Shown: positions 33,654-46,362, counted from the first letter of the stretch. The stretch: DNA of 64,000 bases from Lolium rigidum (GCF_022539505.1 NC_061512.1:148039962-148103961); one strand, 5' to 3'. A program made the numbers and translations. Notes: generated from the sequence alone by a model not told the origin.

Positions 33654-34250
33654 GACTTCGAACTCCGAGCCTCTCGATTACGTAATTCTCTCGGGTTCCA
33701 AAGCTGAACGTCGAGATTAATCTTCCCAGTGGATAACTTGGCTTGTCCGGTGTGATACCATGGAAACGCGTATCCGTTGGTTTTAAGTTCGCCAAGGATA
33801 TATTCATCTTCCTCAATGTATCTGCGTACATAAGGTTTAGACTCTGTGCCTCCATCTATAAAAACTCGTGACACATCAAATCCTGCGATCACTGCTGGTA
33901 AGATTAAAGCTGATTGCCCTGGTCAAGGAACTTGCTGCGGGTGATCCGCTATGGTGAAGCTAATGTCCTGTCCCGACCAATTTAGATACTCTATTGTTGG
34001 TGGAGGCATCTTCTCTGCCATAAAAACTTGCCGGGAAATCACTTTCTGAGCTCTGTTGGATGGCCTGGCCTTCTGAATCATCGAGACCGCGCCATTGGTG
34101 TCGATATACGGAGGCGGTGGTGGTGCTGCCGCTATACTGAGCTAGTGTCGATTTTCGTCCGTGATTGCGGGAGGAGGCGGAAGATGAACCTCGCACCTTG
34201 GCCCCTGAGGGTATATGTTTGCTCGCTCGTGCGTTGGCATGCCCCTGCAA
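33288..34250 (-). pseudogene. Element F protease-region remnant
   Basis: Overlapping short frames show LTTDYDVPPYIGWPLKEPTF (33288-33653), PGSWQFPITRTCCGG (33530-33892) and, in a third frame, SRVFIDGGTESKPYVRRYI, which includes the likely retropepsin DGG/DSG site near 33850. The order and the upstream gag fit the protease segment, but frames are scrambled by indels. Catalytic function is lost. Confidence 0.6.
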
Positions 34251-34256
34251 ATCTGT

Positions 34257-36515
34257 TTAACGCTCGAAAAGTCCGGCAGTCCTTCGCAAGTGTCCGGACT
34301 GCCTCTTTCCATTATTGTCGAGGTAAAAGTGCATTTGGCATGGTCCGTTCATCATATCTTCGGGAGATACGTACGGCCTCTGGAACCTTGGACCATTGTT
34401 TTGCCTATTTTGACGAGGACCATCCCTGTAGTCACCACGCTGCTCCCCACTTTTTTGATAATCATCTCGATTATTTCCTTCGTTATTTCCTCGGAAGCCG
34501 GCCGATATTTGGCCGGGACCGTTGTGATCTGAATACTGGCGAGGGAAACGCCGTCTATTTTGGAAGTTTCTGTTCCGATCTTCCTCGGGTGACCTATGTC
34601 GCTTGTTGTTGATGGCATCCTCTCCATCTGCCCAACGATTTGCTATCTCCATGAGTGCTGCTATTGTCTTTGGATTAGTTCTCCCTAGATCCTCGATGAA
34701 GTCCTTCCTTCGGATCCCTCCGACAAAAGCATCTATCGCTCTCTCGTCAGATACATTTTCTGCCGAGCTTTTGATAATATTCCACCTTTGTATATACGCC
34801 CTCATCGACTCGTCATATTTCTGTCGACAGGCTCTCAACTCCTCTATCGACGCAGGCTTCTTGCATGTAGACAAGAAATTCTTTACGAACAGGTCCTCGA
34901 AGGTTAAACAACTGTCGATAGATCCAGGTGGTAACTTCTTGATCCATGATCGAGTTGCGCCACTTAGATACACCTGGATACTTTGCATAGCCGTTGCCTT
35001 AGTTCCACCTGTCAATTTTACTGTCTCCAGGTAATCAACCAACCAATCCTCAGGATCTTGCAGTCCATCAAATTTTTTGGAACTGTCAGGCAACTTGAAA
35101 TCTGATGGTACTCGCGTTTCGCGGACTCGTCGAGTAAAACAGGGGAGTCCGCACAGATCTTCGTCATCTACTTTAGGTGACTGCCGACGTTCTCTCCTCT
35201 CGTTTCACGCTCTATCAACCCGAGTTTGCGCCGTTGTGTCTCTTGCCGATGTTCTTGGGGGTTCTTGCACTGTCACTGTAGGTCGTGGACTATTTTGCCT
35301 CGCAGCACCTTCGGGAGGTGTGTTTGTTCCTGCGAACGCTGTCCCCATAACTCCGACTCCTGCCAAAGCCATGTTATACAATGCCTCTCTTGGATCTCCT
35401 CGCAGTGGCCCGTTCGCCAGTATAAAGGCATGTGTCGCCATATATCCTGCTTCCGGGGTTTTTGGGATAATATTCCCTCTTGTGTCAATCGACATGAAAG
35501 ACATGTCGAGGTTCTGGATCAAGTTCTCCCTATCTGCCTCCGGTATATTCTGCAGTCGAGATCTTGCCCTGTTACGACCATCTCTGTGGTTGTCTCCCGA
35601 AGTTCCTGAATGTCGGCTCAGCTCAGCCCTTCGCCTGCTTGACACAGAGGCAGCGGCTCTTCTCTTTTCAAGTTCCACTGCTTGTTTTTCGAGCTCTCTT
35701 CCCTTACGGGCTAGCCTATATTGGTACGCCTGCAACTCCGCGACTGTTGCAGTGGTATTCATCGGCTCCGTGCCATTCATGGCTCTTGTCGCTCTATCCC
35801 AAGCTTCTTGCGGGAGCTGCACTTTGTCTCTAGGCTCGGGACCGATGTATTTGGTGCCCAAACCTCGCGTGAGATCAGCGGGATCGACGTATGGATTTCC
35901 CAAATTGTCGAAAGCCTCTGATGTCTCCGGCTCGGACCGGCTTGCTTCCTCAATGGCGTACACTTGGTGATGTGTTGAAGCTTGATTGTTATCGATATTG
36001 GTGACACCGTCATATAGATCGGCGAAGACCTCACGAATAGAAGCAGATATGTCGATAAGATCGAAATCGTCGACGCTGTCGTAGTCGCTGCTTATATTTG
36101 AGTCCGCAGACGACCCGTCGGATATGTTGCCGAAGATCTTGACGATTTCATCGCTTGATGCAAGCTTGGTGGAGATTGCCGACGAAACCTCTTCATCGCC
36201 GGACTCGAACGATGAAACCGATCCCGATGAATCGGAATCAGCTGCAACCGATCTCGCCGAATCCGATCTTGCGAGACGATGAGATCCTTCCTTCCCGACG
36301 CGGAAGTGGAACCTTCCGAACGCCATGTCCATGGGCTCCTCCAGATACGCATATGCATCTATACGGGAGGGTGGGTGAGGAACAAAATCGACTAGAGCGG
36401 TTTCGATCTGTTTACCTCGATCCATCGCGTTGCTTGCTACCGAAGATGCTGATGATGTTGAACGTGCCATCGAGATCAGAACCTTGTCGCCTCTAATTCC
36501 CACAGATGGCGCCAA
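34257..36515 (-). pseudogene. Element F gag
   Basis: 36515-35205 encodes a Ser/Asp-rich N-terminal gag region starting close to the primer site (436 codons). 35093-34257 encodes the Retrotrans_gag domain with PEDWLVDYLETVKLTGGTKA, SGATRSWIKKLPPGSI, FLSTCKKPASIEELRACRQK and FVGGIRRKDFIEDLG. An Arg/Asn/Gly-rich tail that would bind RNA follows. A frameshift lies near 35100-35200 between the two pieces. Confidence 0.85.
36497..36514 (-). other. Primer-binding site of element F
   Basis: The minus strand reads TGGCGCCATCTGTGGGAA, starting two bases inside the LTR end at 36517. A similar TTGACGCCGACCGTGGGG lies just inside the left LTR of element C at 42179, which hints that C could be mobilised by a related system. 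Confidence 0.7.
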
Positions 36516-36516
36516 T

Positions 36517-36930
36517 TGATAAGGGATTAACTTATCAATGCCTACGGGTGGTAGACTAGGGTTTAGTTGGAAGTAGAGGGCAAGTAGATCTCGAAGGTTT
36601 TAGCCGGAAAAGTACTCGACTGCTATGATAACTAGGGTTGCGTGGAAACAATGAATCAATCCTTTCTTTGTCCCTTGACTCCCCCTTATATAGGAGGCGG
36701 AGCCGAGGGTTTCGTGATACACAAGTTTACAAAGTCCGGGAGGGTTTCTGACCCATCCCGCAATAGTTACAAATCAATATTCCTAATACAACTCTATCTT
36801 TCCAAACTATCTCCCGATTGGGCCTCTGGGCTTTGTAAAACTTCGGGTCGTGGGCTTTTCGATAAACCCCGGGTAGCTTCTTCGGCAGGCCCATTGGGGA
36901 TGCCTATGTCAACTGTCGGGGTGCTAAACA
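36517..36930 (-). repeat. 5' LTR of element F
   Basis: In element orientation it begins TGTTTAGCACCCCGAC and ends ..TTAATCCCTTATCA, 414 bp. The start of LINE coding sequence at 36931 marks its outer edge. The partner LTR is not in the window, so the boundaries rest on the TG..CA ends, primer-site spacing and the LINE junction. Confidence 0.75.
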
Positions 36931-38587
36931 TGGGAAACGCAAGACACACTCGGATCGCATGGGACATTATGCTCCGGCCAAAGAATTATAGAGGGATTGG
37001 ATTTAGGGATATGAGACTTTTTTAACCAAGCTCTCTTAGGCCGTCAAGCGTGGAGGCTCTTACAATATCCAGATACATTATGTGCACAAATCCTAAAGGC
37101 AAAATATTACCCTAATGGCTTCTTGAATGACATTGTTTTCATAGGGAATGGATCATCAACATGGTAGGCAATTAATGGTCTTCAGCTTCTAAAACTGGGT
37201 GTCATATGGCGGGTGGGTACAGGGTCTAAAATAAGAGCTTTGCGTGATCCTTGGATTCCCAAGGAGTCCAGCCATATTCCCCGATCAAGTCAAGGCCGGT
37301 GCAGGTTTAGGTGGGTCGCAGATTTCATCTTGCCAGATGGCACCTGGAACCTACAACACCTGCATCAGTACTTCTTGGTGGACAATGTTACAGAAATTCT
37401 GAAGATCCAGCCTTCACAACGATATGATGAGGATTTCATTGCCTAATTCCCTGAAAAATGAGGTATATTTACTGTGAAGAGCGCCTACCGCCTCGGACTT
37501 AATCTCCTTATGCAGAAACAAGACTGTGGTGCCACAAGTTACAAGCCGGACGGAAAGATGCATGGCTGGAAGCTTATTTAGGATTGCTCAGCACCACCAA
37601 AGGTCAAGCTTCTAACATGGAAAATTTGCTGTAATGCACTCCCAACTCAATCAAATATACATCACAGAGGCATGGGGACAACAAGCTTGTGTCAAAGCTG
37701 CCGATCAGAACCTGAAGATACTTTCCACATTTTTACCAGATGTCCTCATGCACACAATCTATGGCTAGCTATGAAAGAAGTATGGGAGCTCCCAGCCGAT
37801 GTTACTATAAAAAAATGCAGGGAATGAGTGGCTGTTGAATCTTCTGCATGCCATACCCTTGGATCACAGAGCTAGGACATTAATGGTAATGTGGAGAATT
37901 TGGCATGGGCACAATGAGCTCACACATGGTAAGCCCTGCCCTCCAATTGAAGGATCCCGCCGTTTTCTCGTAAGCTATTTGAACTCTCTCCTCCTAATCC
38001 ATCAATGGTCCGAGGGTGCCATGGAGAAGGGCAATATGGTTGTCGATGCCGAGCAAAGTTTTAAGAAAATCAAAACTGGCAATGATGGGCGAGAAAAAGT
38101 AAGGAACGTTGGATGCCTCCCAGCCTCGGCAAAGTCAAGCTAAATGTGGATGTGGCTTTTGGTAAAGTAGGTGAAGCTGGGATAGGCATTGCCTTGCGCG
38201 ACTGCCAAGGGGACATGATAGTGGCGGCCTGTCGTGAAGTGAGAAATTGCAGGGATGCTACCGAATCAGAGCTTATGGATACCACAGTCGAGACAGACTG
38301 CTCAGAAGCCGCGAAGTTGATCAAGGAGAGCACCCCGAACACTTCCATTTACGCGTTTAGAATAAATGTTATTGGTGATCTTCTTCGGGAAAGGGATTCT
38401 ACTTCGCTAAAGATTAGTATGGATTGTAATCAGATTAGTCATGAACTTACCCAAATGGGTATGACCATGCGTCGGACTCAAGTCTGGCTTGGGACTTGGG
38501 AGCTCTCCACCTGAGATTTCTCAAGCGATGAAAATTGACTGTAATCCTGTGATAAATTAATGAAATTCTTTTTCCCCACAAAAAAAA
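36931..38587 (+). mobile_element. LINE fragment with 3' end, split by element F
   Basis: The translation begins AWDIMLRPKNYRGIGFRDMRLF and continues with ALLGRQAWRLLQYPDTLCAQ-like and AKYYPNGFLNDI motifs. It then runs through zf-RVT (about 37470-37760: TVKSAYRLG.., LCQSCRSEPEDTFHIF) to an RNase H-like domain (38113-38514: VKLNVDVAFGKVGEAGIGIALRD). Stops and frameshifts are common. A short A-tail lies at 38580-38587. The upstream half should lie left of element F's missing LTR. Confidence 0.85.
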
Positions 38588-38980
38588 GATGTACATTTTT
38601 AGTTTTCGTGTTGGAGATCCTGGTTACTAATAATGAAACCTGATTAATAGTTTTCTAGTTTCTGGATCATCCGTAAACAAAATTAAATAGAAAACACTTC
38701 TTTCAAATTGCTATAATATGGGAATTTTATCTTATCGGTAGGCTGATTTTAGATTCACGATTGCAATGTTCAAATAGACAATAATTTAGAGCTGTAAATA
38801 TAGGAATTTTGATTCTACTATGAATTCGTAGGAATGGAAACTGATTTTAGCCATCGCAAGTTCGCAACACTGCACTGGGTTCTACAAATAACCTACATGG
38901 TGTATCCTAAGTAGCACTGCATATATATACACACTAATCAGAGGCTTGCTTAACAACAACTTGATCATGAGCTTGCTTAA
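38588..38980. promoter_or_regulatory. Upstream region of pseudogene copy 3
   Basis: It contains TATATATA at 38922-38929 in the same context as the copy 1 TATA box, followed by AGAGGCTTGCTTAACAACAAC. The remainder shows no feature I can name. Confidence 0.5.
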
Positions 38981-39797
38981 ATCCTGACATGCTCACGCTC
39001 TCTTTGACGCTCCTCCTCCAGTCTTCATCCTAGCTCTGTCATGCGCCACGCACGGCGCCAGCGCCGCCGCCTGCGATCCGACCAGCGGCTTCATCACCGA
39101 GCCTCTCACCAATGTGCAGCTCCCGGTGCAGAGGCCGCCCGACGTGCCGCTGGATCAGCGGTACGAGTTTGTCAACAGCATGCGGCGGTTGTGGGGGTGT
39201 ACTAGTCTGCACTGATAAGCCTCTCACCCCCACCAGCCACACTGCCACGAACAGAAATCCGCATCGTAATTAGTTGACTCCGCTACGAATTAGTTCTGGT
39301 TCGTGAGTTAAAAGCCGTGATAATCCGTGATGTTGACCATGGCCGGGCAGCAAAACTACACCTCTGGCGTGTCTGGTAGTTCGAGGCCTACGCCTACGTC
39401 CCCTCCGGCACGACGGGCGTCTGCATTATGCAGGTTTCCGGTGCAGCGCTGCCGCAAGCGACGATGTTGATGCCGCGCGTCTACGGCTGCACGATGGTGT
39501 ACCTCCGCCACTGGGACTCGGGTGATCGACGTCGGCATCTACGACTGGTGCTTCAGGCTCGACGTGATCAACAATGTCGGCACGGGGATGCTCACCGTGT
39601 TCGTCGATGGCGAGCAGCGATTGAGCATGGCGGGACACGGTGGGATTTCCACTACTTCAAGTTCGGAGTGTACGCGCAACCCTCGCACCGGACAGAGTCA
39701 CGGTGGAGGGAGGTTAAGCTCCACCAAGCCCAGGGGCGGATCCATGATTTGAGTATCGGGGGGCCAAAGGAAAAAAAAGTCCAAGCCTGCTTACTGA
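38981..39797 (+). pseudogene. Citrate-binding-protein-like copy 3
   Basis: Closest to copy 1: both have CDPTSGF, QLPVQ.P.D.PL and the phase-0 intron (here 39266-39350). The start codon is missing: copy 1 has ATGGCTCCTGAC where this copy has AAATCCTGAC. In exon 1 a small insertion after MRRLWG shifts the frame to a stop (39214 area). In exon 2 a 2-nt insertion at 39372-39374 shifts the frame, and the conserved Gln codon after Trp is TAG (39377-39379). A 50-bp transposon remnant splits the final codons TKP-AY. The QIH motif reads QVS, so it shares loss of the histidine with copy 1. Confidence 0.93.
39731..39780. mobile_element. 50-bp transposon remnant with 7-bp TSD
   Basis: CCAAGCC is repeated at 39724-39730 and 39781-39787. 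The insert begins CAGGGGCGGATCC, a hAT-like terminus, and ends in an A-rich stretch without the matching inverse repeat, so most of the element was deleted. Removing it restores ACC AAG CCT GCT TAC TGA, the family C-terminus. Confidence 0.65.
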
Positions 39798-39859
39798 AGC
39801 AAGAAAGACCTCATGTTTAGTGAGTGTTGTGCCAGATTTGTTGGGCTTGACCACACTGA

Positions 39860-40141
39860 GATTTTGTTTGGTACTAGAGTATTTGTGGGGACTAACGGGG
39901 ATAATATGAACCTCCAGTGTGACCCAATCCCCACAAAACTCAATTCCCAATCCACTAGATAAGGGTATAGTATTGAAGATAGAAAAAATACACTAAGATT
40001 TGAAAAAAAAAGTAGGAATAAGCAGGAATTATATTCGCAAATGCTCTAGCACCAAACATATATGTATAATAAGTGGGAATTTGAAATTTGGTGGGGATTA
40101 TCTTCGCTAATCCCACTAAAACTTTAAAACCAAACAAAACC
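39860..40141. mobile_element. Tourist-like MITE
   Basis: The left end GATTTTGTTTGGTACTAGAG and the inverse of the right end (GGTTTTGTTTGGTTTTAAAG) match over about 45 bp with gaps. Both continue into GTGGGGA.TA.CG..GATAAT-like sequence. A 3-bp duplication TGA flanks it (39857-39859, 40142-40144). No coding capacity. The family assignment (PIF/Harbinger type) is tentative. Confidence 0.65.
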
Positions 40142-40848
40142 TGATTGGTAAAATCCTGAAAACTTATCTCTGATGTCTCTTTCCCAACCAAAAATATACT
40201 CCGATGTTCATTTTGGCTATTCTTGCATGGCATTCGGACATGGCATTCTGATTAACTTTTAGGCTCGTATTGTCATTTGTCAGTGGTGAGTGGAAGTCAA
40301 AGTAAACACCTAGAGCCACGCTACTACTGAGCAAAGGCTGGGTGGAGCTTAACGTCCCAGCGTGGTAGCAGTTTCATCTCCTTAAAATTACGGTTAACAA
40401 ACAGTTTCATCTCCTCTATATCTCCTTCCACCTTAACAAGATGCAAGGATTTTGTTGCCAATAAAAAATTCTATAGCAGAAAAGGGTGTCTGGTAACGAA
40501 ATAACATGTCAAATACATATTAATATCTCAAATGAAATTTGAACTTCAAACTTGGCCACATTTAAACATTTTTTCTAATTATGTGAGGAGGAAGAATCAT
40601 AAGTTGGCGAAAAGGAGTTTGGGTTGTGGGGGTACATGGGGGAAAAACTCATGGCGTTTAGGTTAGACTAACCCTTCGGCCCAAACTCAAACAGTCTAAA
40701 ATTTGTCGCTCATAGACACTTCAACGGAGGAGAGGAATTATGATCGGCCAGTTAACATGGTATTTCACTCCTTAACTAAATCCCTGACGAGTTGAGCAAA
40801 GCCGTTCAAAAAGTGAAATGTACAACCTATAAGGCTGTAAGAGTCCAC
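40142..40848. other. Intergenic sequence without recognised features
   Basis: No open frame, terminal repeat or RNA gene that I can support. It ends at the 12-bp target duplication CCCATGACCGAA (40849-40860) of the retroposon block. Confidence 0.5.
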
Positions 40849-41791
40849 CCCATGACCGAATTTTTTTCTTCGAAATGGGGAAAATATCACCCCAACTTCT
40901 GCATCCAAAGGATGCACACGGCTTTTTTTATTAGATTATTCACAAAACCTTACAAGAACAATACAAAAGATCAACCTCGAAACCACCTCACTAAACCTAC
41001 AGTGGGATGAAGGAGGTGACAATACACCAACTCACATCATCCAAAAAACGAAATACCTTCTCAAACCGCCCAATAGCAGGTGAGAAGCACATCCAGTCAA
41101 GCAGACTCTCAGCGCACGCCAACGCACACGCCACAGAAGTTGCTACCGCCGTCTTCTTCGACTCCATCTCCAAGAGAGATCATCGCATTAACCTTGCAAG
41201 ACCTGCCGTAGATGCCACCATGACACCAGACGGCTCCACCATCCTGCACGCATACATCGTCCCGCATCCGTCGTCGACACCCTGCAGCACCATGCTACCG
41301 AGACTCAGCGCCAACAAAGTGGTGGGTGAATACCACTCCACCAACATCCGCCAACATCCAGCACCTGCTCCAAAAACGATGCTCCAAGAGGTAGAACGAC
41401 GCAGGTAGCGCCACCATCATTCGATCCGGGAGACCCAGATCTAGGGTTTCCCCCGGAGCAGCACGAGTGGGTAGATGCAGGTTGCGACGGTGATGCCTTC
41501 AAGAAGGTAACTTCGTGTAATGTCGCAATCGCCCGCCATGATTTTCACCGGCATCCGCACATCTCCAACTCGGCGAGTGGAGTGACGAGACAAGCAAAGA
41601 CGATGCATTCGACAAGGTAATGACGCCAAGCGACGCCACCATCATCCGCCAAGCCCGAGAGCGAAGCACGATTTTCACCGACTGCCCCGTCATCCTAAAC
41701 CCGTCGTTGACTGGGAGATCTGTGTGGGATCCCAAGATCCCCCACCCCAAATCCCAACGAGGCCGTCCACCTCCGAGGAGGAGGTCACTGC

Positions 41792-42177
41792 TGACATGGG
41801 TACCCTTTGGGTACCCATACCTGGCTCGGCCCAATATGGAGAAGACCCAATATGGAGAAGGCCCAACAAGGCAACCCGAAGAAGTAGTCGACTAGGACTC
41901 TTGTAAAACCCTAAGCTGGTTGCATATATAAAGCTGGCCAGGGCACTCGAAATAGGGAGGCCAACACATAGACAACATAGCTCCGCCTACGACGGCACCC
42001 TGTAAATATACTTATGTTCATATACTGGATTGCTAGCAGCACGTAGGGATCCTCCACCGAGGGGATCCGAAGCTGGGTACGTCGTGTGCCTAATCTCGCT
42101 CCCGGAATCTCCATCGTCACTCTCTCCCGAAACCTAAGTCTACAATACGTAAGCATTGGCGAGGTGATCCCTCGTCA
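41792..42177 (+). repeat. 5' LTR of element C
   Basis: Matches 47688-48083 closely, including CCCAATATGGAGAAGACCC, GTTGCATATATAAAGCT (a likely promoter TATA) and ATACGTA.GCATT.GCGAGG. The other LTR has about 10 extra bases near its start (GGGTATACCC..ATTATTAGTAT). Confidence 0.92.
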
Positions 42178-42677
42178 ATTGACGCCGACCGTGGGGATCA
42201 CGGTGACTGGATTTTGTTATCCGGGCGGGATCTATCATCATCAACAATGGCAGATCGCATCTGGCCGTCTTCTTCGGGAGGCTCAACCTGCAGATCAATC
42301 GTCGACAAATCAAGCAAGTACTTCAAAGCTGCGTGCAGACGCAGATGATTGCGTCCGAGAAGAAGTGCGGACGCAGCTGGCATCACGCGTATGGCGCGCT
42401 GTACGAAGTCGATCAGACTTCAATCTGGATTGATGCATCAACAAGCGCAAGAGCATGACCAAACGATCGTGCCTTTTCTCTATGCAAATCACGACTACGA
42501 TCAATGGATGGCTTTACGTCCAGCTAACCTAGTTCTCTCTTATCTATTACTACTCATTTGATTTATTTATAGATTTAACTAAGGATGCATGTCACTTGTA
42601 CCCACGTTGCAAATATTGCACCTTGGTTTCACGATCCAGGTAGAAAAGAAGCCAGCACATTGACTGGATCAAGTTCC

Positions 42678-42777
42678 NNNNNNNNNNNNNNNNNNNNNNN
42701 NNNNNNNNNNNNNNNNNNNNNNNNNNNNNNNNNNNNNNNNNNNNNNNNNNNNNNNNNNNNNNNNNNNNNNNNNNNNN
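42678..42777. other. Assembly gap (100 N)
   Basis: Exactly 100 N inside element C, so the true length of the element is unknown. Repeat-rich flanks probably defeated assembly. Confidence 0.98.
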
Positions 42778-43554
42778 ATTTTATAATGAGCCATGGGCCA
42801 AAGGCCAAATGCCCAAAATTCCAGCAGTTCGAAGAAAACAAGTTGAGTTCGCTGATTTTCTTCACGTGGAGATCCTGACCACCGAATCTGTGCGAAAAAA
42901 CACAAAAATATCGGGTATAAAGAACAGCAACTCGGCCACCAGCCGAACAAAACCAACTCGCCTCCGATTTTCATCTGACATAGAAACTATCAGGGGCTCG
43001 CTTTTCGTATCATGGACTCGATATATTCGGGAGCTCACCCGTCGTGGACCCATCACTTCATCGACTACTACTACATGGATCCAACCATCCGATATCAGGT
43101 GCTATATTTCTAATTAATTAGTACTTGCAAAATTTATTTGGCTAAATATTTTCGGCTCGTGCTATTATTTGCGCGCAAATTTGCGCACTACAATATAATT
43201 GCAGATCGTAACAAAACTTCGACTTCCGCCGTTGTGTCGACCCCGTTTGCCATGGAGCTCATTACGCTTGGGGGCACATCCATCGAGGATCCGCCACATC
43301 TACTACGTTCATCGCTTCGATTGCGTCTGCCAGACGACCTATTTCCACGTCGACTCCGCCGCACCCGATAAAAAGCTAAGTGTTCCTCTTCCGAGAGTTA
43401 ATTATTGTTTACTTTCGCCACACCCGAATATTTGGGGCTGCATCATTACCTCATTACAGCAAATACACCCGACACACGTGGATATGCCATTACTTCGTTA
43501 CCACAAATGTACTCGGTTACTTGGTGAATTTATTTTCTTCGGCTCTGGATATAT

Positions 43555-43700
43555 CTTCTCCGGTTCAGTGGAATTATTTTCTCCGGTTCAGTGGAATTAT
43601 TTTCTCCGGTTCAGTGGAATTATTTTCTTCGGCTCAATGGAATTATTTTCTTCGACCTAGTAGCTTTATCTTCTTCGGCTCAGTGGATTTATTATCTTCG
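43555..43700 (+). repeat. Tandem array: TTCAGTGGAATTATTTTCTCCGG-like
   Basis: Units of about 24 bp, built on the core GTGGAATTATTTTCT followed by [TC][CT]GG, repeat five to six times with small changes. Confidence 0.85.
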
Positions 43701-43764
43701 GATTACTAGATTGGTTTTATCTGGGTTATTATTGGTTCACTTATACAATATTACCTGATGCGTT

Positions 43765-44010
43765 TCCGGGTCAATGGATTCATCTTCTATGGTTATTACT
43801 GGAACTATTTTCTTCGGATCAATGGATCCATCCTCTATGATATCAGCAGATTCATCTTTTATGGTTACTACTGGAACTATTTTCTTTGGATCAATGGATT
43901 CATCATCTATGATATCAGCGGATTCATTTTCTATGGTTATTTCTGGATTCTTCGGGTCAATGGATTCATCTTCTATGATATCGGCGAATTCATCTTCAAT
44001 ATATGATTCA
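43765..44010 (+). repeat. Tandem array of about 78-bp units
   Basis: Units contain ATGGATTCATC, TTCTATGGTTATTACTGGA, ACTATTTTCTTCGGATCA and GATATCAG in repeated order, at least three copies. Open frames across it are an effect of the repeat and carry no recognised protein. Confidence 0.8.
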
Positions 44011-44559
44011 TATTTGATGGTGTAATCTTTAATATAAAGTTATTTCAAGTACTTCATCTCGGATTCATCTTCAATATTTCATCCTTAATGGACTTCTTTC
44101 GGCGACACGGATAATACTCGGGGGCTCGACAACAACTTCGCCCCGAGTAACAACTGTGACACGGCGTCTAAGCAACAATCATGACATCACCCCAGCAGTG
44201 TTCGGGGGCTCGGCTATCTCTTCATCAACAATTTGGTGGTATCCACTTTTGCTATTTGGTGGTTTCTACTTTGGCTAGATTTCTTATCTACACTCGAAGA
44301 ATTCATCATGCATCGACTTCGTCGTGTCCAAAAAGCTAAGTGTTCTTTTATTTTGCACAAAGTTGATTATCATTTACTTTCATCGCACCCGACACTTGGG
44401 GGCTGCGCGGCATATAGTCACTTTACATATCATCGAATCTGAGCATCTGACACCGCAGGCGAAAAAGAGAGTCAAGGGAAAGATAGAAAAAGTTTGTTTA
44501 TTTGTGCAGGAGAAAGCAAAATTCAAAGTATATAAGAGAGAACCCGACGAAATTTTCTA

Positions 44560-44851
44560 CAGGGAGAACTCGACGAAATTGTCTTCAAGAAAGAACAGGA
44601 CCCGAAGAATTATCTTCAGGGAGGTCTCGAAGAATTATCTTCAGGGAGGTCCCGAAGAATTATCTTCACGAAGGTCCCGAAGAATTATCCTCAAGGAGGT
44701 CCCGAAGAATTATCTTCAAGGAGGTCCCGAAGAATTATCTTCAAGGAGGTCCCGAAAAATTATCCTCAAGGAGGTCCTGAAGAATTATCCTCAGGGAGGA
44801 CCCGAAAAATTATCCTCAAGGAGGACCCGAAGAATTATCTTCAAGGAGGAC
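44560..44851 (+). repeat. Tandem array of 24-bp units, left half
   Basis: About ten units of the form GGAGGTCCCGAAGAATTATC then TTCAA/CTCAA. The array is cut by the solo LTR at 44852 and continues at 46363. Confidence 0.9.
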
Positions 44852-46362
44852 TGATGACCCACAAGTATAGGGGGTGTATCGTAGTATTTTCGATAAGTAA
44901 GAATGTCGATCCCAACGAGGAGCAGAAGGTGTTGACAAGCAGTTTCGATGAAGGATTCACTGTAAATGCTCACAGACAAGTATTCAAGGGGTTTTGATGT
45001 AGCAGATGAATAAAGTACGAGTAAGTAAAGTGCGAGAGTAATAATTGCAGAGAGTGGCCCAATCCTTTTTAGCAAAAAGGACAAGCCGGTTTGTTTACTT
45101 ATAATGACCAAACGTTCTTGAGGACACACGGGATTTTAGTCTAGTGCTTTCGCTACATATGGCTAATTAATCTTCATTGTTTTGATAAGTGTTGTGTGGG
45201 TGAACCTATGCTAATGCACCGCCCTTCCTAGGACTAATACATACTTGTGATTATACCCCTTGCAAGCATCCGCAACTACAAGAAAGTAATTAAGATAAAT
45301 CTAACCACAGCCTTAAACTCTGAGATCCTGCTATCCTTCCTGCATCGATATACCAACGGGGGTTCAGGTTTCTGTCACTCCGGCAACCCCGCAATTGGCT
45401 AACGAGTACAAGATGTATTCCCCTAGGCCCATAAAGGTGAAGTATCATGTAGTCGACGTTCACATGACACCACTAGAAGAATAACACCACAACTTAAATA
45501 TCATAACATTGAATATTACTCAACCATAATTCACTACTAACATTTAGACTTCACCCATGTCCTCAAGAACTAAACGAACTACTCACGAGACATCATATGG
45601 AACATGATCAGAGGTGATATGATGATGAATAACAATCTGAACATAAACCTTGGTTCAATGGTTTCACTCCATAGCATCAATAACAAGTAGAAATCAATAT
45701 CGGGAGAGTTTCCCCTATCAAACAATCAAGATCCAACCCAAATTGTTACAGCGGTGACGATGTGCAGCGGTGGAGACGGCGGTGATGATGATGTAGATGA
45801 TGACGATGGTGATGGAGATGATGTCCAGCTCGATGACGGTGACGATGGCGTCGATTTCCCCCTCCGGGAGGGAATTTCCCCGGCGGATCTCAGCCTGCCG
45901 GAGAGATCTTTTCTCTCTGGTGTTCTCCGCCTCGCAAGCGCGGCCGTGACTCTTCGCGACTATCCCCCTGGAGCTTAGGTTTTCGGGACGAAGATGTACG
46001 CGAAGGAGAGGAGGCCAGAGGGGGCTGTGGGCCCCCTCCCCACAAGGCGGTGCGGCCAGGCCTTGGCCCGCGCCGGCCTGTGAGGTGGGCCCATGGCGGC
46101 CCTCCTCGGCTCCCCCTTCTGGCTCCCTTCGTCTTCTGGAAAAATAGGATTTTTCATATAAATTCCGTCAATTGTTGATCTTCCGAAATATTGCATTCTG
46201 GCACTTTTTCCAGCAGAATCCTGACTCCGGTGCGCGATCCTCGAATAATCATGAAACATTCAAAATAGATGAAATAACATAAGTATCATCTCCAAATATG
46301 AAATATATCAATGAATAACAGCAAATTATGATATAAAATAGTGATGCAAAATGGACGTATCA
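44852..46362 (-). mobile_element. Solo LTR D (Gypsy type)
   Basis: A 1511-bp LTR begins TGATACGTCCATTTTGC and ends CTTGTGGGTCATCA in minus orientation. It is flanked by a perfect 5-bp duplication AGGAC (44847-44851, 46363-46367). No internal sequence is present, so the body was lost by recombination between LTRs. It splits the 24-bp array of element C. Confidence 0.95.

Larger units (their letters stand above)
29712..36930 (-). mobile_element. Tat-lineage Gypsy element F, truncated on the left
   Basis: The 5' LTR is at 36517-36930, the primer site at 36497-36514, and gag, protease, reverse transcriptase and two RNase H domains follow on the minus strand. The second RNase H (TMNFDGSKRLEGAGAGVILV..SNNEAEYEALIHG) is the extra domain typical of the Tat group. 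The polyprotein is interrupted by a hAT element at 29873-31287 and stops at 29712, where element E was inserted. Integrase core and 3' LTR are outside the visible sequence. F itself is inserted into a LINE that resumes at 36931. Confidence 0.88.

Noticed and set aside
35077..35970. 297-codon plus-strand frame
   Set aside because: Antisense of the element F gag region; no domain in this orientation.
45754..45978. Asp/Gly-rich frame in the solo LTR
   Set aside because: Low-complexity GATGATG repeat within an LTR; not a protein gene.
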